Assembly (NCBI GenBank): GCA_023429365.1
Contig: JAEYVW010000091.1
Span: 1-15,127, forward strand
DNA: 15,127 nt
Direction: 5' to 3'
DNA from: Bacteroidota bacterium
Lineage (GTDB): Bacteria; Bacteroidota; Bacteroidia; Chitinophagales; Chitinophagaceae
Shown here: piece after piece, positions 6,397-13,007 of the stretch
Layout: each line of letters starts with the position of its first letter
How positions within the stretch are numbered: the stretch's first letter is position 1
The notes under the pieces: model-generated
Seen by the model: the letters and a program-made list of their open reading frames with translations, nothing else
Told to the model about the DNA's origin: nothing
The model's database searches: none
Position numbers and translations under genes: made by a program

Positions 6397-7947
6397 TTAC
6401 TTAACGATATTGAACAGACGTTTCCACCTGGGGCCTGCTTCCCAGCTAAACCAGATCATCCAGGCTTTTCCAACGATACGATCTTCCGGCACAAATCCCC
6501 AAAAGCGTGAGTCTTGTGATCCATGACGGTTATCTCCCATCATCCAGAAATAATCCATCTTAAAAGTATAGGATGTTACTTCTTTACCATTGAGGAAGAA
6601 CTTACCGTCCTTTTTATAAAAATCATTCTTTTCGTACACGCGGATAGCGCGTTCGTAAATTTTAAAGGTGCTATCGTTGAGTTGAATTTGTCCGCCTTTG
6701 TTGGGTATCCAGATCGGACCGTAATTATCAGGCGTCCAGCTATTTTCCAAAACGAAAGGCTCAGGTGAAGCCGGGCTCCCCCATCCCCCGTCCAAAATCG
6801 GGGTGATCTGTTTGGCAAAGCCGGTCTTTTTCATTTTATCCACAGCCTTTGCTGTTAGATTCCATTCGAAAGTACCGGGAGGTAATGTTGTTTTCCGTTC
6901 GTAGTTAGCATAAGTGTCGCGATCCATTATAAAATCATATTCGTCTTCGAGAATATCCCAATTGACCGGCTGGCCATTTGTAACAACGGTATATGGCATT
7001 ACTGAATAAGGAGGGCTTTGTTCCGGCTGACCGTTGTTGTACACTACTCCGTCAATGATCTGCATCATATCACCGGCCACGCTTACACATCTTTTAATAT
7101 AATTATCCGTTTTGTCAACAGGGTGTACAACAACCGGGTAGTTTTCGGGATCAGAAAGAACCATCCTGTCATCTCGGGAGCCCATAGCAGCCCTGCGTTT
7201 TACCACATAATAAGGATCCGCCGATTCAAATCGTTCGGCGTGGATCACGGTGTCACCTGCAGGAAAATTAAACACAACTACATCACCTCTCCTGGGCATT
7301 GATCCGAACCAACGGGTATAGGGAAGCTTTATAGCTGTTGAGTATGATTTGCCATTAGTAATGGGAAGGTAGTTATGAACAAAGGGCACCGACAAAGGAG
7401 TATTGGGTATCCGCGGACCATAACTGAGTTTGCTGACAAAAAGAAAATCTTTTACCAGCAGGGTTCGTTCCATCGATCCTGAAGGAATCACATAAGCCTC
7501 GAAAATAAATGTGCGGATCAGGGTTGCCGCCACGATAGCGAAGATGGCCGCATCGAACCATTCACGCGCCGAGGATTTTTTATGCTTTCTTGCTTCAACA
7601 GGTCCGATGAACTTTGTATCTTTTTGTGCTGCCAGCCAGGGAAAGTAGAACGGCGCAAAAAGGGCTGCTGCGGTATGATGCCCCAAAGAAAATTTTCCAA
7701 ACACTTTGGCGAATTCTATAAAGATCCCCGGTGAAATAAACCAGCCAACCACGGGTATGAGCTGCCAGAATACCCAATGTTTCGGACGCTGTGCCAGTTC
7801 CTGCATAACCCAGGTATTGTAAAAAGGTACATAAGCTTTCCAGGACTGCTCGCCAGCTTTTGTAAATAATTTTGCCAGGCCAAATGAAGGAAGAAAAACA
7901 ATAAGGGTTCCAATAAGATAAATAATGAGTAAATGTTGTAAAGGCAT
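6397..7947 (-). CDS. lepB: Signal peptidase I with N-terminal DUF5684-like membrane domain
   Basis: A 516-residue inner-membrane serine protease that removes signal peptides from exported proteins. Residues 1-115 resemble DUF5684: a first helix (6-26), then KAGEQSWKAYVPFYNTWVM, WQLIPVVGW and FAKVFGKF. The S26 domain follows a second anchor (about 131-150). The catalytic Ser158 lies in IPSGSMERTLL (154-164), the general base Lys285 in DNYIKRCVSVAGD (281-293), and box E is MGDNRHGSQDSRFWGFVPEDR (470-490). There are about 127 residues between Ser and Lys, against about 55 in E. coli LepB, and a second insertion separates Lys from box E, so the periplasmic domain is enlarged, as in other Bacteroidota. 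ATG at 7947 is the first codon of the DUF5684-like helix. It lies downstream of a response regulator gene, separated by a 7-bp repeat array. Confidence 0.92.
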   Translation of the reverse strand: MPLQHLLIIYLIGTLIVFLPSFGLAKLFTKAGEQSWKAYVPFYNTWVMQELAQRPKHWVFWQLIPVVGWFISPGIFIEFAKVFGKFSLGHHTAAALFAPFYFPWLAAQKDTKFIGPVEARKHKKSSAREWFDAAIFAIVAATLIRTFIFEAYVIPSGSMERTLLVKDFLFVSKLSYGPRIPNTPLSVPFVHNYLPITNGKSYSTAIKLPYTRWFGSMPRRGDVVVFNFPAGDTVIHAERFESADPYYVVKRRAAMGSRDDRMVLSDPENYPVVVHPVDKTDNYIKRCVSVAGDMMQIIDGVVYNNGQPEQSPPYSVMPYTVVTNGQPVNWDILEDEYDFIMDRDTYANYERKTTLPPGTFEWNLTAKAVDKMKKTGFAKQITPILDGGWGSPASPEPFVLENSWTPDNYGPIWIPNKGGQIQLNDSTFKIYERAIRVYEKNDFYKKDGKFFLNGKEVTSYTFKMDYFWMMGDNRHGSQDSRFWGFVPEDRIVGKAWMIWFSWEAGPRWKRLFNIVK

Positions 7948-7983
7948 GAGCCTGGGTTTATTTTTTCGGTTAACAAGATTTTG

Positions 7984-8032
7984 CTAGATACTGGATACTG
8001 GATACTAGATGCTGGATGCTGGATCCTGGCTA
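7984..8032. repeat. Seven-unit 7-bp tandem repeat (CTGGATA-type)
   Basis: Seven consecutive 7-mers: CTAGATA, CTGGATA, CTGGATA, CTAGATG, CTGGATG, CTGGATC, CTGGCTA. The last unit contains the stop codon (TAG, minus strand, 8032-8030) of the response regulator; the first ends 36 bp before the lepB start. There is no spacer structure, so it is not a CRISPR. Confidence 0.9.
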
Positions 8033-9190
8033 TCTTGGCGTCACATAGCTTTTCACATCGTCGCCGGTGATTGTTTTTGCTGATAAAATGACAAGTCTTT
8101 CGACCACATTTCTTAACTCACGAATATTACCAGTCCAATCATATTCCTGTAGCTGCCTGAGCGCCTCTTCGTCGATATTCTTTTTGGCAATACCATAGTC
8201 GGCACAAATATCCTGGAGGAACTGGTCAACCAAAATCGGAATATCATCACGTCTTTCATTCAATGAGGGAACGTGGATCAGGATCACACTTAAGCGGTGA
8301 TAAAGGTCGAGACGAAATGATTTTTCGTCCACTTCCTTCAACAGGTCTTTATTGGTAGCGGCAATTACACGAACATCGACGCTGATGTCTTTGTCGGCCC
8401 CCACCCTCGTGATCTTTCCTTCCTGCAAGGCACGCAAGACCTTTGCCTGCGCACTAAGACTCATATCACCTATTTCATCCAGGAACAGTGTTCCGCCGTT
8501 GGCCTGTTCGAATTTACCGATCCGTTGTTTCACAGCGGAAGTAAAAGAACCTTTTTCGTGACCGAACAATTCACTTTCGATAAGTTCAGTGGGAATCGCG
8601 GCACAGTTTACTTCCACCAGTGGCCCGGTAGCACGGTTACTTTTCTCATGTACCCAGCGTGCTACCAGTTCTTTACCCACGCCATTTTCACCCGTTATCA
8701 ATATCCTTGCTTCAGTTGGCGCAACTTTATCGATGGTTTCTTTTATACGTTGGATAGGTGCTGATTCGCCGATCATTTCCTGTACACGACTTACTTTGCG
8801 TTTCAGGACCTTGGTCTCTGTCACCAGGCTATTGCGCTCCATCGCATTTCGAATGGTGATCAGCAGGCGGTTCAGGTCCGGTGGTTTTGAGATAAAGTCG
8901 TATGCGCCTTTTTTTACCGCTTCAACAGCTGTTTCAATATTTCCATGGCCGGAAATCATGATGATGGGAACATCAGGGCTTGTTTCACCGGCTTTCTGTA
9001 AAAATTCAATCCCGTCAAGTTTAGGCATTTTGATATCGCATAATACAACGTCGTAAGACTTATCCTTAAACCGTTTCAGTCCTTCCTCGCCATCGGCTGC
9101 CTCATCGATTTTGTATCCTTCAAAAGAAAGGATCTCCGATAAAGTCTTCCGGATCGCTTTTTCATCGTCAATTATCAGTATATCAGCCAT
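8030..9190 (-). CDS. Sigma-54-type AAA+ response regulator (NtrC-like) lacking a DNA-binding domain
   Basis: A 386-residue two-domain protein. Residues 1-120 are a receiver: IIDDE at 6-10, phosphoacceptor Asp52 in LCDIKMPKLDG, Ser80 and Lys102 at the expected conserved sites. A coiled linker (120-140) leads to a sigma-54-interaction AAA+ domain (141-370): Walker A GENGVGKE (167-174), ESELFGHEKG, Walker B GTLFLDEIGDM (233-243), arginine-finger region FRLDLYHRL (292-300) and WTGNIRELRNVVERL (352-366). The GAFTGA loop that contacts sigma-54 reads GSFTSA (214-219). The chain ends soon after, at SYVTPR, with no Fis-type helix-turn-helix; only about 80 bp separate it from lepB, so none is hidden by a frameshift. 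It may act without specific DNA binding or through a partner. No sensor kinase gene adjoins it. Confidence 0.9.
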   Translation of the reverse strand: MADILIIDDEKAIRKTLSEILSFEGYKIDEAADGEEGLKRFKDKSYDVVLCDIKMPKLDGIEFLQKAGETSPDVPIIMISGHGNIETAVEAVKKGAYDFISKPPDLNRLLITIRNAMERNSLVTETKVLKRKVSRVQEMIGESAPIQRIKETIDKVAPTEARILITGENGVGKELVARWVHEKSNRATGPLVEVNCAAIPTELIESELFGHEKGSFTSAVKQRIGKFEQANGGTLFLDEIGDMSLSAQAKVLRALQEGKITRVGADKDISVDVRVIAATNKDLLKEVDEKSFRLDLYHRLSVILIHVPSLNERRDDIPILVDQFLQDICADYGIAKKNIDEEALRQLQEYDWTGNIRELRNVVERLVILSAKTITGDDVKSYVTPR

Positions 9191-9207
9191 TAATTAAGAT
9201 TTAGGGG

Positions 9208-9215
9208 CAAAAATA
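9208..9215 (-). promoter_or_regulatory. -7 promoter element upstream of the response regulator
   Basis: The minus strand reads TATTTTTG, an exact TAnnTTTG match, 17 bp before the ATG of the response regulator. No good -33 TTTG was found at the expected distance, so only half of the consensus is supported. Confidence 0.4.
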
Positions 9216-9430
9216 GGGAGAAAACTTCCAACCGTTAGGCCGGATTTGTAGACAAAGTCATAAAAGATGTCGAGCGGAAAACGCCGAAATTTTTCAGTTT
9301 ATGATCAATGTGGAATGGCTTTGTCCAATTTACAGGGGGCTGTTGAGGATCCAGCAGACTTAATGGGAGAAGGAGATCGGAATAACTCAAGGTCGCTTCT
9401 GAGGTGTAAATTGCGATGTCAAAAAAATAA

Positions 9431-9454
9431 GAGGCCGGATAGAAATCCAGCCTC
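9431..9454 (-). terminator. GC-rich hairpin with downstream U-tract on the minus strand
   Basis: GAGGCCGGAT (9431-9440) pairs with ATCCAGCCTC (9445-9454) across an AGAA loop, with one internal C/A mismatch. Read on the minus strand it is followed by TTATTTTTTT, a good intrinsic-terminator signature. Read on the plus strand it is followed by GTTTTA, weaker. Which transcript it ends is unclear. Confidence 0.6.
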
Positions 9455-9474
9455 GTTTTAAAATCCAATATCCT

Positions 9475-9573
9475 ATGAAAAACCATAACAAAGATGCACA
9501 TAAAGGGGCAAAACGCTGCATAATGTTAAAAAAAAAGTTATGCGTAAATCTACGTGATGTAGCAAAAAACTAA
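9475..9573 (+). CDS. Candidate 32-residue basic small protein
   Basis: ATG at 9475 opens a 32-codon frame closing with TAA at 9571-9573. The peptide begins MKNHNKDAHKGAKRC, has a lysine run (MLKKKLC) and ends NLRDVAKN; it is strongly basic with two cysteines and no recognised domain. The stop codon overlaps the first base pairs of the 9572-9594 hairpin, and the start lies about 20 bp after the 9431-9454 hairpin. These positions fit a short independent gene but could be chance in an A-rich stretch. No promoter or ribosome-binding site was recognised. Confidence 0.2.
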   Translation: MKNHNKDAHKGAKRCIMLKKKLCVNLRDVAKN

Positions 9574-9594
9574 ACCCGCCATGAAGGCGGGTTT
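9564..9594 (-). terminator. Intrinsic terminator of pdhB
   Basis: AAACCCGCC (9572-9580) and GGCGGGTTT (9586-9594) form a perfect 9-bp stem with a 5-nt loop. On the minus strand it is followed by a six-T run (complement of 9564-9569), about 28 bp after the pdhB stop. It looks like a textbook rho-independent terminator. Confidence 0.85.
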
Positions 9595-9621
9595 TGATAT
9601 ATTGTAATGATTTTAAATTTG

Positions 9622-10611
9622 TTATTTCTCCTGGTACATTACTTCCTTCACCATTTTAACCGTGCGGGCTATACTAGGTAAAGCCGCAGCGACAAGGTTA
9701 GGTGCATAATGCAAAGGCGCGTCGGCCGCAGTTATGCGACGAATGGGCGCATCCAGGTAATCGAATCCTTCTTTTTGTATTTGGTAAGTGATTTCAGAAG
9801 ATACAGAACCAAAAGGCCATTGTTCTTCCACAATCACCAATCTGTTGGTCTTCTTCACGCTTTCCAGGATGGTTTTCCAGTCAAGCGGACGAACGGTGCG
9901 CAGGTCGATCACTTCCGCGCTGATATTTTCTTTTTCAAGTTCAGACGCAGCACCCAGGGCCACCTTCATCATTTTATTAAATGAAACGATTGTGACATCG
10001 CTTCCTTCCTTTTTGATTTCTGCTTTACCCAGTTCGATATAGTATTCTTCTTCGGGAACTTCCATTTTATCCCCATACATTAATTCACTCTCCATAAACA
10101 CTACCGGATCTTCTTCGTAGCGGATCGCCTGTTTGAGCAGGCCTTTCGCGTCGTACCCGTTGCTGGGCGATACCACTTTTATACCCGGAATATTTGCGTA
10201 TAAGCTTTCAAAAGCGGTGGAATGTTGAGCACCTAATTGACCAGCAGAACCGTTGCCACCCCTAAACACTATCGGGCAAGAAACCTGGCCTCCGCTCATC
10301 GCGAGCATTTTTGAAGCTGTATTCAGGATCTGGTCCAGCGCCAGTACGGCAAAGTTCCAGGTCATGAATTCAACGATAGGGCGAAGTCCGTTTTGTGCTG
10401 CACCTACTCCAACGGCTGTAAAACCAAGCTCTGAAATGGGCGTATCGATCACACGTTTTGGGCCAAACTCTGCCAGCATGCCCTGACTTACTTTGTAAGC
10501 GCCATTATATTCAGCCACTTCCTCTCCCATTAAAAATACGCGTTCATCTCTTCTCATCTCTTCTGTCATTGCTTCGCGAAGAGCATCCCGGAATGCGATA
10601 GATCTTGCCAT
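9622..10611 (-). CDS. pdhB: Pyruvate dehydrogenase E1 component, beta subunit
   Basis: A 329-residue E1 beta subunit of the alpha2beta2 2-oxo acid dehydrogenase family. With E1 alpha it decarboxylates pyruvate using thiamine diphosphate and passes the acetyl group to the E2 lipoyl domain. The pyrimidine-binding domain (about 4-180) shows MGEEVAEYNGAYKVSQG (28-44), the ThDP-contacting Glu61 in DTPISELGF, EFMTWNF and LGAQHSTAFESLYA (His130). The C-terminal transketolase domain has VIDLRTVRPLDW and VIVEEQWPFG. The PISELGF/AYKVSQG pattern favours pyruvate over branched-chain substrates, though this is not decisive. The start is the ATG at 10611, preceded at 10646-10639 by TAAATTTG; a TTG start 26 codons upstream would add a tail unlike the family. 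No E1 alpha or E2 gene adjoins it, and a strong terminator follows, so it appears monocistronic. Confidence 0.92.
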   Translation of the reverse strand: MARSIAFRDALREAMTEEMRRDERVFLMGEEVAEYNGAYKVSQGMLAEFGPKRVIDTPISELGFTAVGVGAAQNGLRPIVEFMTWNFAVLALDQILNTASKMLAMSGGQVSCPIVFRGGNGSAGQLGAQHSTAFESLYANIPGIKVVSPSNGYDAKGLLKQAIRYEEDPVVFMESELMYGDKMEVPEEEYYIELGKAEIKKEGSDVTIVSFNKMMKVALGAASELEKENISAEVIDLRTVRPLDWKTILESVKKTNRLVIVEEQWPFGSVSSEITYQIQKEGFDYLDAPIRRITAADAPLHYAPNLVAAALPSIARTVKMVKEVMYQEK

Positions 10612-10638
10612 GTAAATTATATGCTTTAAAAAGTCGGG

Positions 10639-10646
10639 CAAATTTA
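10639..10646 (-). promoter_or_regulatory. -7 promoter element of pdhB
   Basis: The minus strand reads TAAATTTG, an exact match to the Bacteroidota TAnnTTTG element, 27 bp before the pdhB ATG. This spacing suits a short 5' leader. A -33 TTTG at the usual distance is not evident (nearest is TTTTA about 15 nt upstream). Confidence 0.45.
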
Positions 10647-10737
10647 AGCGAGTCAGGGGATAAAACCTGAAGAATTGATAACAACCCATTTACGGTTGGT
10701 AATTCGCAATTCTTACCCCGTTTAGTCATCGTTGTTC

Positions 10738-10745
10738 TATTTTTG
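10738..10745 (+). promoter_or_regulatory. -7-like element immediately before the ypdA-like gene
   Basis: TATTTTTG (10738-10745) matches TAnnTTTG exactly and ends 3 bp before the ATG. If functional it would give a nearly leaderless transcript; it may be chance in a T-rich stretch. Confidence 0.25.
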
Positions 10746-10748
10746 CTT

Positions 10749-11747
10749 ATGTCGCTACCACATCATACCATAATTATCATTGGCGGGGGGCCAATCGGGC
10801 TGGCATGTGCCCTGGAAGCCCGGAAAGCCGCGATTGATTATATCATCTTTGAAAAGGGTCCCCTGGTTAACTCCCTCTATAATTACCCGGTCAACATGAC
10901 CTTTTTTTCAACTTCAGAAAGGCTGGAGATAGGAAATATCCCATTTGTGTCGAATAATGCGAAACCGACCCGGTCGGAGGCGTTAGAATATTACAGGCGC
11001 GTTGCTATAGCAAATGAACTCAATATCCACCTGTTTGAAAAAGTAGAAAGCGTGGAGCAGGTCGATAGCAAGGATGACACCAAGCGCTTTGTTGTCACCA
11101 CATCGAAATCGAAGTATACCGCAGGAAGTATCATTATCGCCACCGGGTTTTATGATATTCCTTACCTGTTGAATGTGCCAGGTGAGGATCTTCCAAAAGT
11201 CACACATTATTATAAGGAACCTCATTTTTATGCTTTCCAGAAAGTGCTGGTAGTAGGTGCACAAAACTCCGCGGTGGATGCAGCCCTTGAAACATGGCGG
11301 AAGGGCGCTGAAGTCACCATGGTCATAAGAAAAGAAGATATCGGTGAGCGGGTAAAATATTGGGTCCGGCCTGATATCATCAACCGCATTAAAGAAGGTT
11401 CGATAAAGGCATTTACAAAATCGAGAATAAAAGAGATTCGCGAACATGAGGTGGATATTGAAACGCCCGAAGGCCTGGTGACGATCGAAAATGATTGGGT
11501 GATCGCTTTAACAGGTTACCAGCCTGACCTCGAATTCCTGCAACGCACCGGTATCCGGCTTTCGGATGATGAAGTTAGAAAGCCGGTATATGATCCCGAG
11601 ACCTATGAAACCAATGTTAAGAATGTCTACCTCGCTGGTGTGATCTGCGGGGGTATGAATACACATCGCCTGTTCATCGAAAATTCAAGAGTGCACGCAG
11701 AGCATATCATCGGCGATATCAGGAAAAAGTTACCAGGGGCCAACTGA
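10749..11747 (+). CDS. ypdA: YpdA/Bdr-like flavoprotein, putative bacillithiol disulfide reductase
   Basis: A 332-residue FAD/NADPH pyridine-nucleotide-disulfide reductase-like protein matching YpdA over its length. It has the FAD Rossmann GGGPIGLA (12-19), the YpdA-specific block YNYPVNMTFFSTSERLEIG (44-62), KPTRSEALEYYR (72-83), ATGFY (131-135), LPKVTHYYKEPH (148-159), the NADPH Rossmann VVGAQNSAVDAAL (168-180), and the tail YETNVKNVYLAGVICGG. YpdA proteins are reported to reduce oxidised bacillithiol using NADPH. The position equivalent to S. aureus Cys14 (GGGPCG) is Ile16; Cys20 lies nearby. There is no CxxC, as expected for the family. ATG at 10749 is preferred to a TTG two codons upstream. 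It is divergent from pdhB with about 137 bp between. No bacillithiol-synthesis gene (bshA, bshB or bshC) is in the window. Confidence 0.85.
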   Translation: MSLPHHTIIIIGGGPIGLACALEARKAAIDYIIFEKGPLVNSLYNYPVNMTFFSTSERLEIGNIPFVSNNAKPTRSEALEYYRRVAIANELNIHLFEKVESVEQVDSKDDTKRFVVTTSKSKYTAGSIIIATGFYDIPYLLNVPGEDLPKVTHYYKEPHFYAFQKVLVVGAQNSAVDAALETWRKGAEVTMVIRKEDIGERVKYWVRPDIINRIKEGSIKAFTKSRIKEIREHEVDIETPEGLVTIENDWVIALTGYQPDLEFLQRTGIRLSDDEVRKPVYDPETYETNVKNVYLAGVICGGMNTHRLFIENSRVHAEHIIGDIRKKLPGAN

Positions 11748-11753
11748 AATTTG

Positions 11754-11780
11754 CCACAGATTACTCGGATTCCACAGATT
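11754..11780. repeat. 9-bp periodic repeat downstream of ypdA (CCACAGATT-type)
   Basis: Three adjacent 9-mers, CCACAGATT (11754-11762), ACTCGGATT (11763-11771) and CCACAGATT (11772-11780), begin 6 bp after the ypdA stop. The first and third are identical and all end in GATT. Similar 'CACAGATTnnnnnGATTnCACAGATT' sequences recur between genes in many bacterial genomes; that recurrence here is from memory. Confidence 0.65.
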
Positions 11781-11883
11781 GGATTTCTCTATGCCCTTTG
11801 TAAATAGTAGAATCAGGTTGCATCGAAAATTTAATGAGTCGCGTTTCGTTCATATACGCCAGGTTGCCATTCAGGGGTATAAA

Positions 11884-11912
11884 CAGGTTTTTGGCATGTT
11901 TAAGTAAACCTG
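11884..11912. promoter_or_regulatory. Inverted repeat upstream of the sensor-kinase operon, candidate operator
   Basis: CAGGTTT (11884-11890) and AAACCTG (11906-11912) form a perfect 7-bp inverted repeat with a 15-nt centre, which itself holds GTTTA/TAAAC (11898-11902 and 11905-11909). It ends 27 bp before the kinase ATG, a position suited to an operator or a 5'-leader hairpin. No T-tract follows. Confidence 0.35.
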
Positions 11913-11939
11913 CCGGGGTATTTTCCGACTTTTAGGGGC

Positions 11940-13007
11940 ATGAATAAAAAGCGGTTAGGTCTACATATCCTGTTTTGGCTGGCATATGTATTGTTTGAGG
12001 GTTATATCGAATTCGCCTGGATCAGTTCCTCTTTTGCCTCTACCACTTCGGTGATTCAAAGGCTGTGGATGGGTATTGCCGCGGAACTTTTGCAATTACC
12101 AATAAAGGTCCCACTCTGTTATTTTATTATTTACCTGATCAATATCGAAGCACCTAGGTTTAAAAAACTTGTATTGATCTTCCTTATGGCCATTCTGGCT
12201 TTCGCTGTGGCCGTAGTACTGCAGAGGTTCCTGATCGTAAAATACATATTGCCCCATCTCTATCACGAGCAAGTGACCGATGATATGCTTTTTAAACTGC
12301 AGCGCATTATCTCCACATTCCTGGATCTTGTATTTGTGGTAGGGTTGGTAGTTGCCTTAAAACAATACAGGTTATCGCAAAGGGCGAAAGAAGATGCAAG
12401 AGGACTTGTCAGGGAGAAACTGGAATCCGAATTAAAATTCCTGCGTACCCAGACCAACCCACATTTTTTGTTCAACACGCTTAATAATATTTATGCGCTG
12501 GCCAGGAAGAAATCTGATGAAACCGCGGATGTGGTGATGAAACTTTCCAAGCTACTTCGGTTTATGCTTTATGAATCCCGGAACGACCGGATAACGATCG
12601 CGGAGGAACTAAGGGTGCTTGATGATTATATCGAGCTGGAGCGAATACGCTATAATCAGCGACTAAAAGTGAGTTTTACAAAGGAAGTGGATAATGAGTT
12701 ACAGCCGATTGCTCCGTTGATACTGCTTCCTTTTGTTGAGAATGCGTTTAAACATGGCGCAGGCGAAGCGAGGTTTGACTCCTTTATTTATATTCATGTT
12801 CAGCTTCACCAGGGCCAGCTTTTATTTACGATCGAAAATTCAAGAGAAGAGACAGCCAATGACACGATCACCGAAAATATCGGTCTGAGTAATGTTCGCC
12901 GGCAACTGGAACTAATGTATCCCAGGCATAGCCTTGAACTGGAGGTTTCAAAAAACATTTTCAAAGTTACTCTCAGCATAAACCTTGATCATCATGCAAA
13001 ATTATAA
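11940..13007 (+). CDS. LytS/YehU-type membrane sensor histidine kinase
   Basis: A 355-residue inner-membrane kinase of the His_kinase (PF06580) family. Four hydrophobic helices (about 7-27, 43-67, 76-100 and 124-141) are followed by a coiled segment (145-170) and the kinase core: the H-box LRTQTNPHFLFNTLNNIYAL (168-187, phospho-His175), the conserved IELERIRYNQR (231-241), the N-box LLPFVENAFKHG (262-273, Asn268), and the G-box ENIGLSNVRRQLELMYP. No periplasmic sensor or PAS domain is visible, so the signal is probably sensed by the membrane helices. It starts at ATG 11940. Its stop overlaps the next gene by 14 bp, and that gene is a LytTR regulator: a typical Bacteroidota kinase-regulator pair. 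Confidence 0.9.
   Translation: MNKKRLGLHILFWLAYVLFEGYIEFAWISSSFASTTSVIQRLWMGIAAELLQLPIKVPLCYFIIYLINIEAPRFKKLVLIFLMAILAFAVAVVLQRFLIVKYILPHLYHEQVTDDMLFKLQRIISTFLDLVFVVGLVVALKQYRLSQRAKEDARGLVREKLESELKFLRTQTNPHFLFNTLNNIYALARKKSDETADVVMKLSKLLRFMLYESRNDRITIAEELRVLDDYIELERIRYNQRLKVSFTKEVDNELQPIAPLILLPFVENAFKHGAGEARFDSFIYIHVQLHQGQLLFTIENSREETANDTITENIGLSNVRRQLELMYPRHSLELEVSKNIFKVTLSINLDHHAKL

Larger units (their letters stand above)
9191..9621. other. 431-bp intergenic region with two hairpins and a possible 32-codon ORF
   Basis: Between the response regulator start and the pdhB stop there is no convincing conserved gene. Open frames on either strand (for example + 9267-9461, - 9235-9501) show no recognisable motif and run through the hairpins. 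What can be seen is the TAnnTTTG element at 9208-9215, a GC-rich hairpin at 9431-9454, a small plus-strand ORF at 9475-9573, and a terminator hairpin at 9572-9594. The layout of two terminator-like stems about 120 bp apart could bracket a short transcript on the minus strand or a small RNA. Confidence 0.5.

Noticed and set aside
6391..6405. Palindrome GTTAAGT-T-ACTTAAC at the lepB stop
   Set aside because: The 1-nt centre cannot form a stable hairpin loop and the sequence is A/T-rich; probably chance, although a protein-binding dyad cannot be excluded.
7948..8029. Lost HTH domain of the response regulator hidden by a frameshift
   Set aside because: The 82 bp before lepB are too short for a Fis-type HTH (about 45 residues) and consist mostly of the 7-bp array.
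7984..8032. CRISPR array
   Set aside because: Units are 7 bp, contiguous and lack spacers; no cas gene is present.
9267..9461. Plus-strand 64-codon frame in the same gap
   Set aside because: No recognisable motif, and its 3' part is the GC-rich hairpin.
9235..9501. Minus-strand 88-codon frame in the gap before pdhB
   Set aside because: It runs through the 9431-9454 hairpin and its residues look random, with no domain or start signal.
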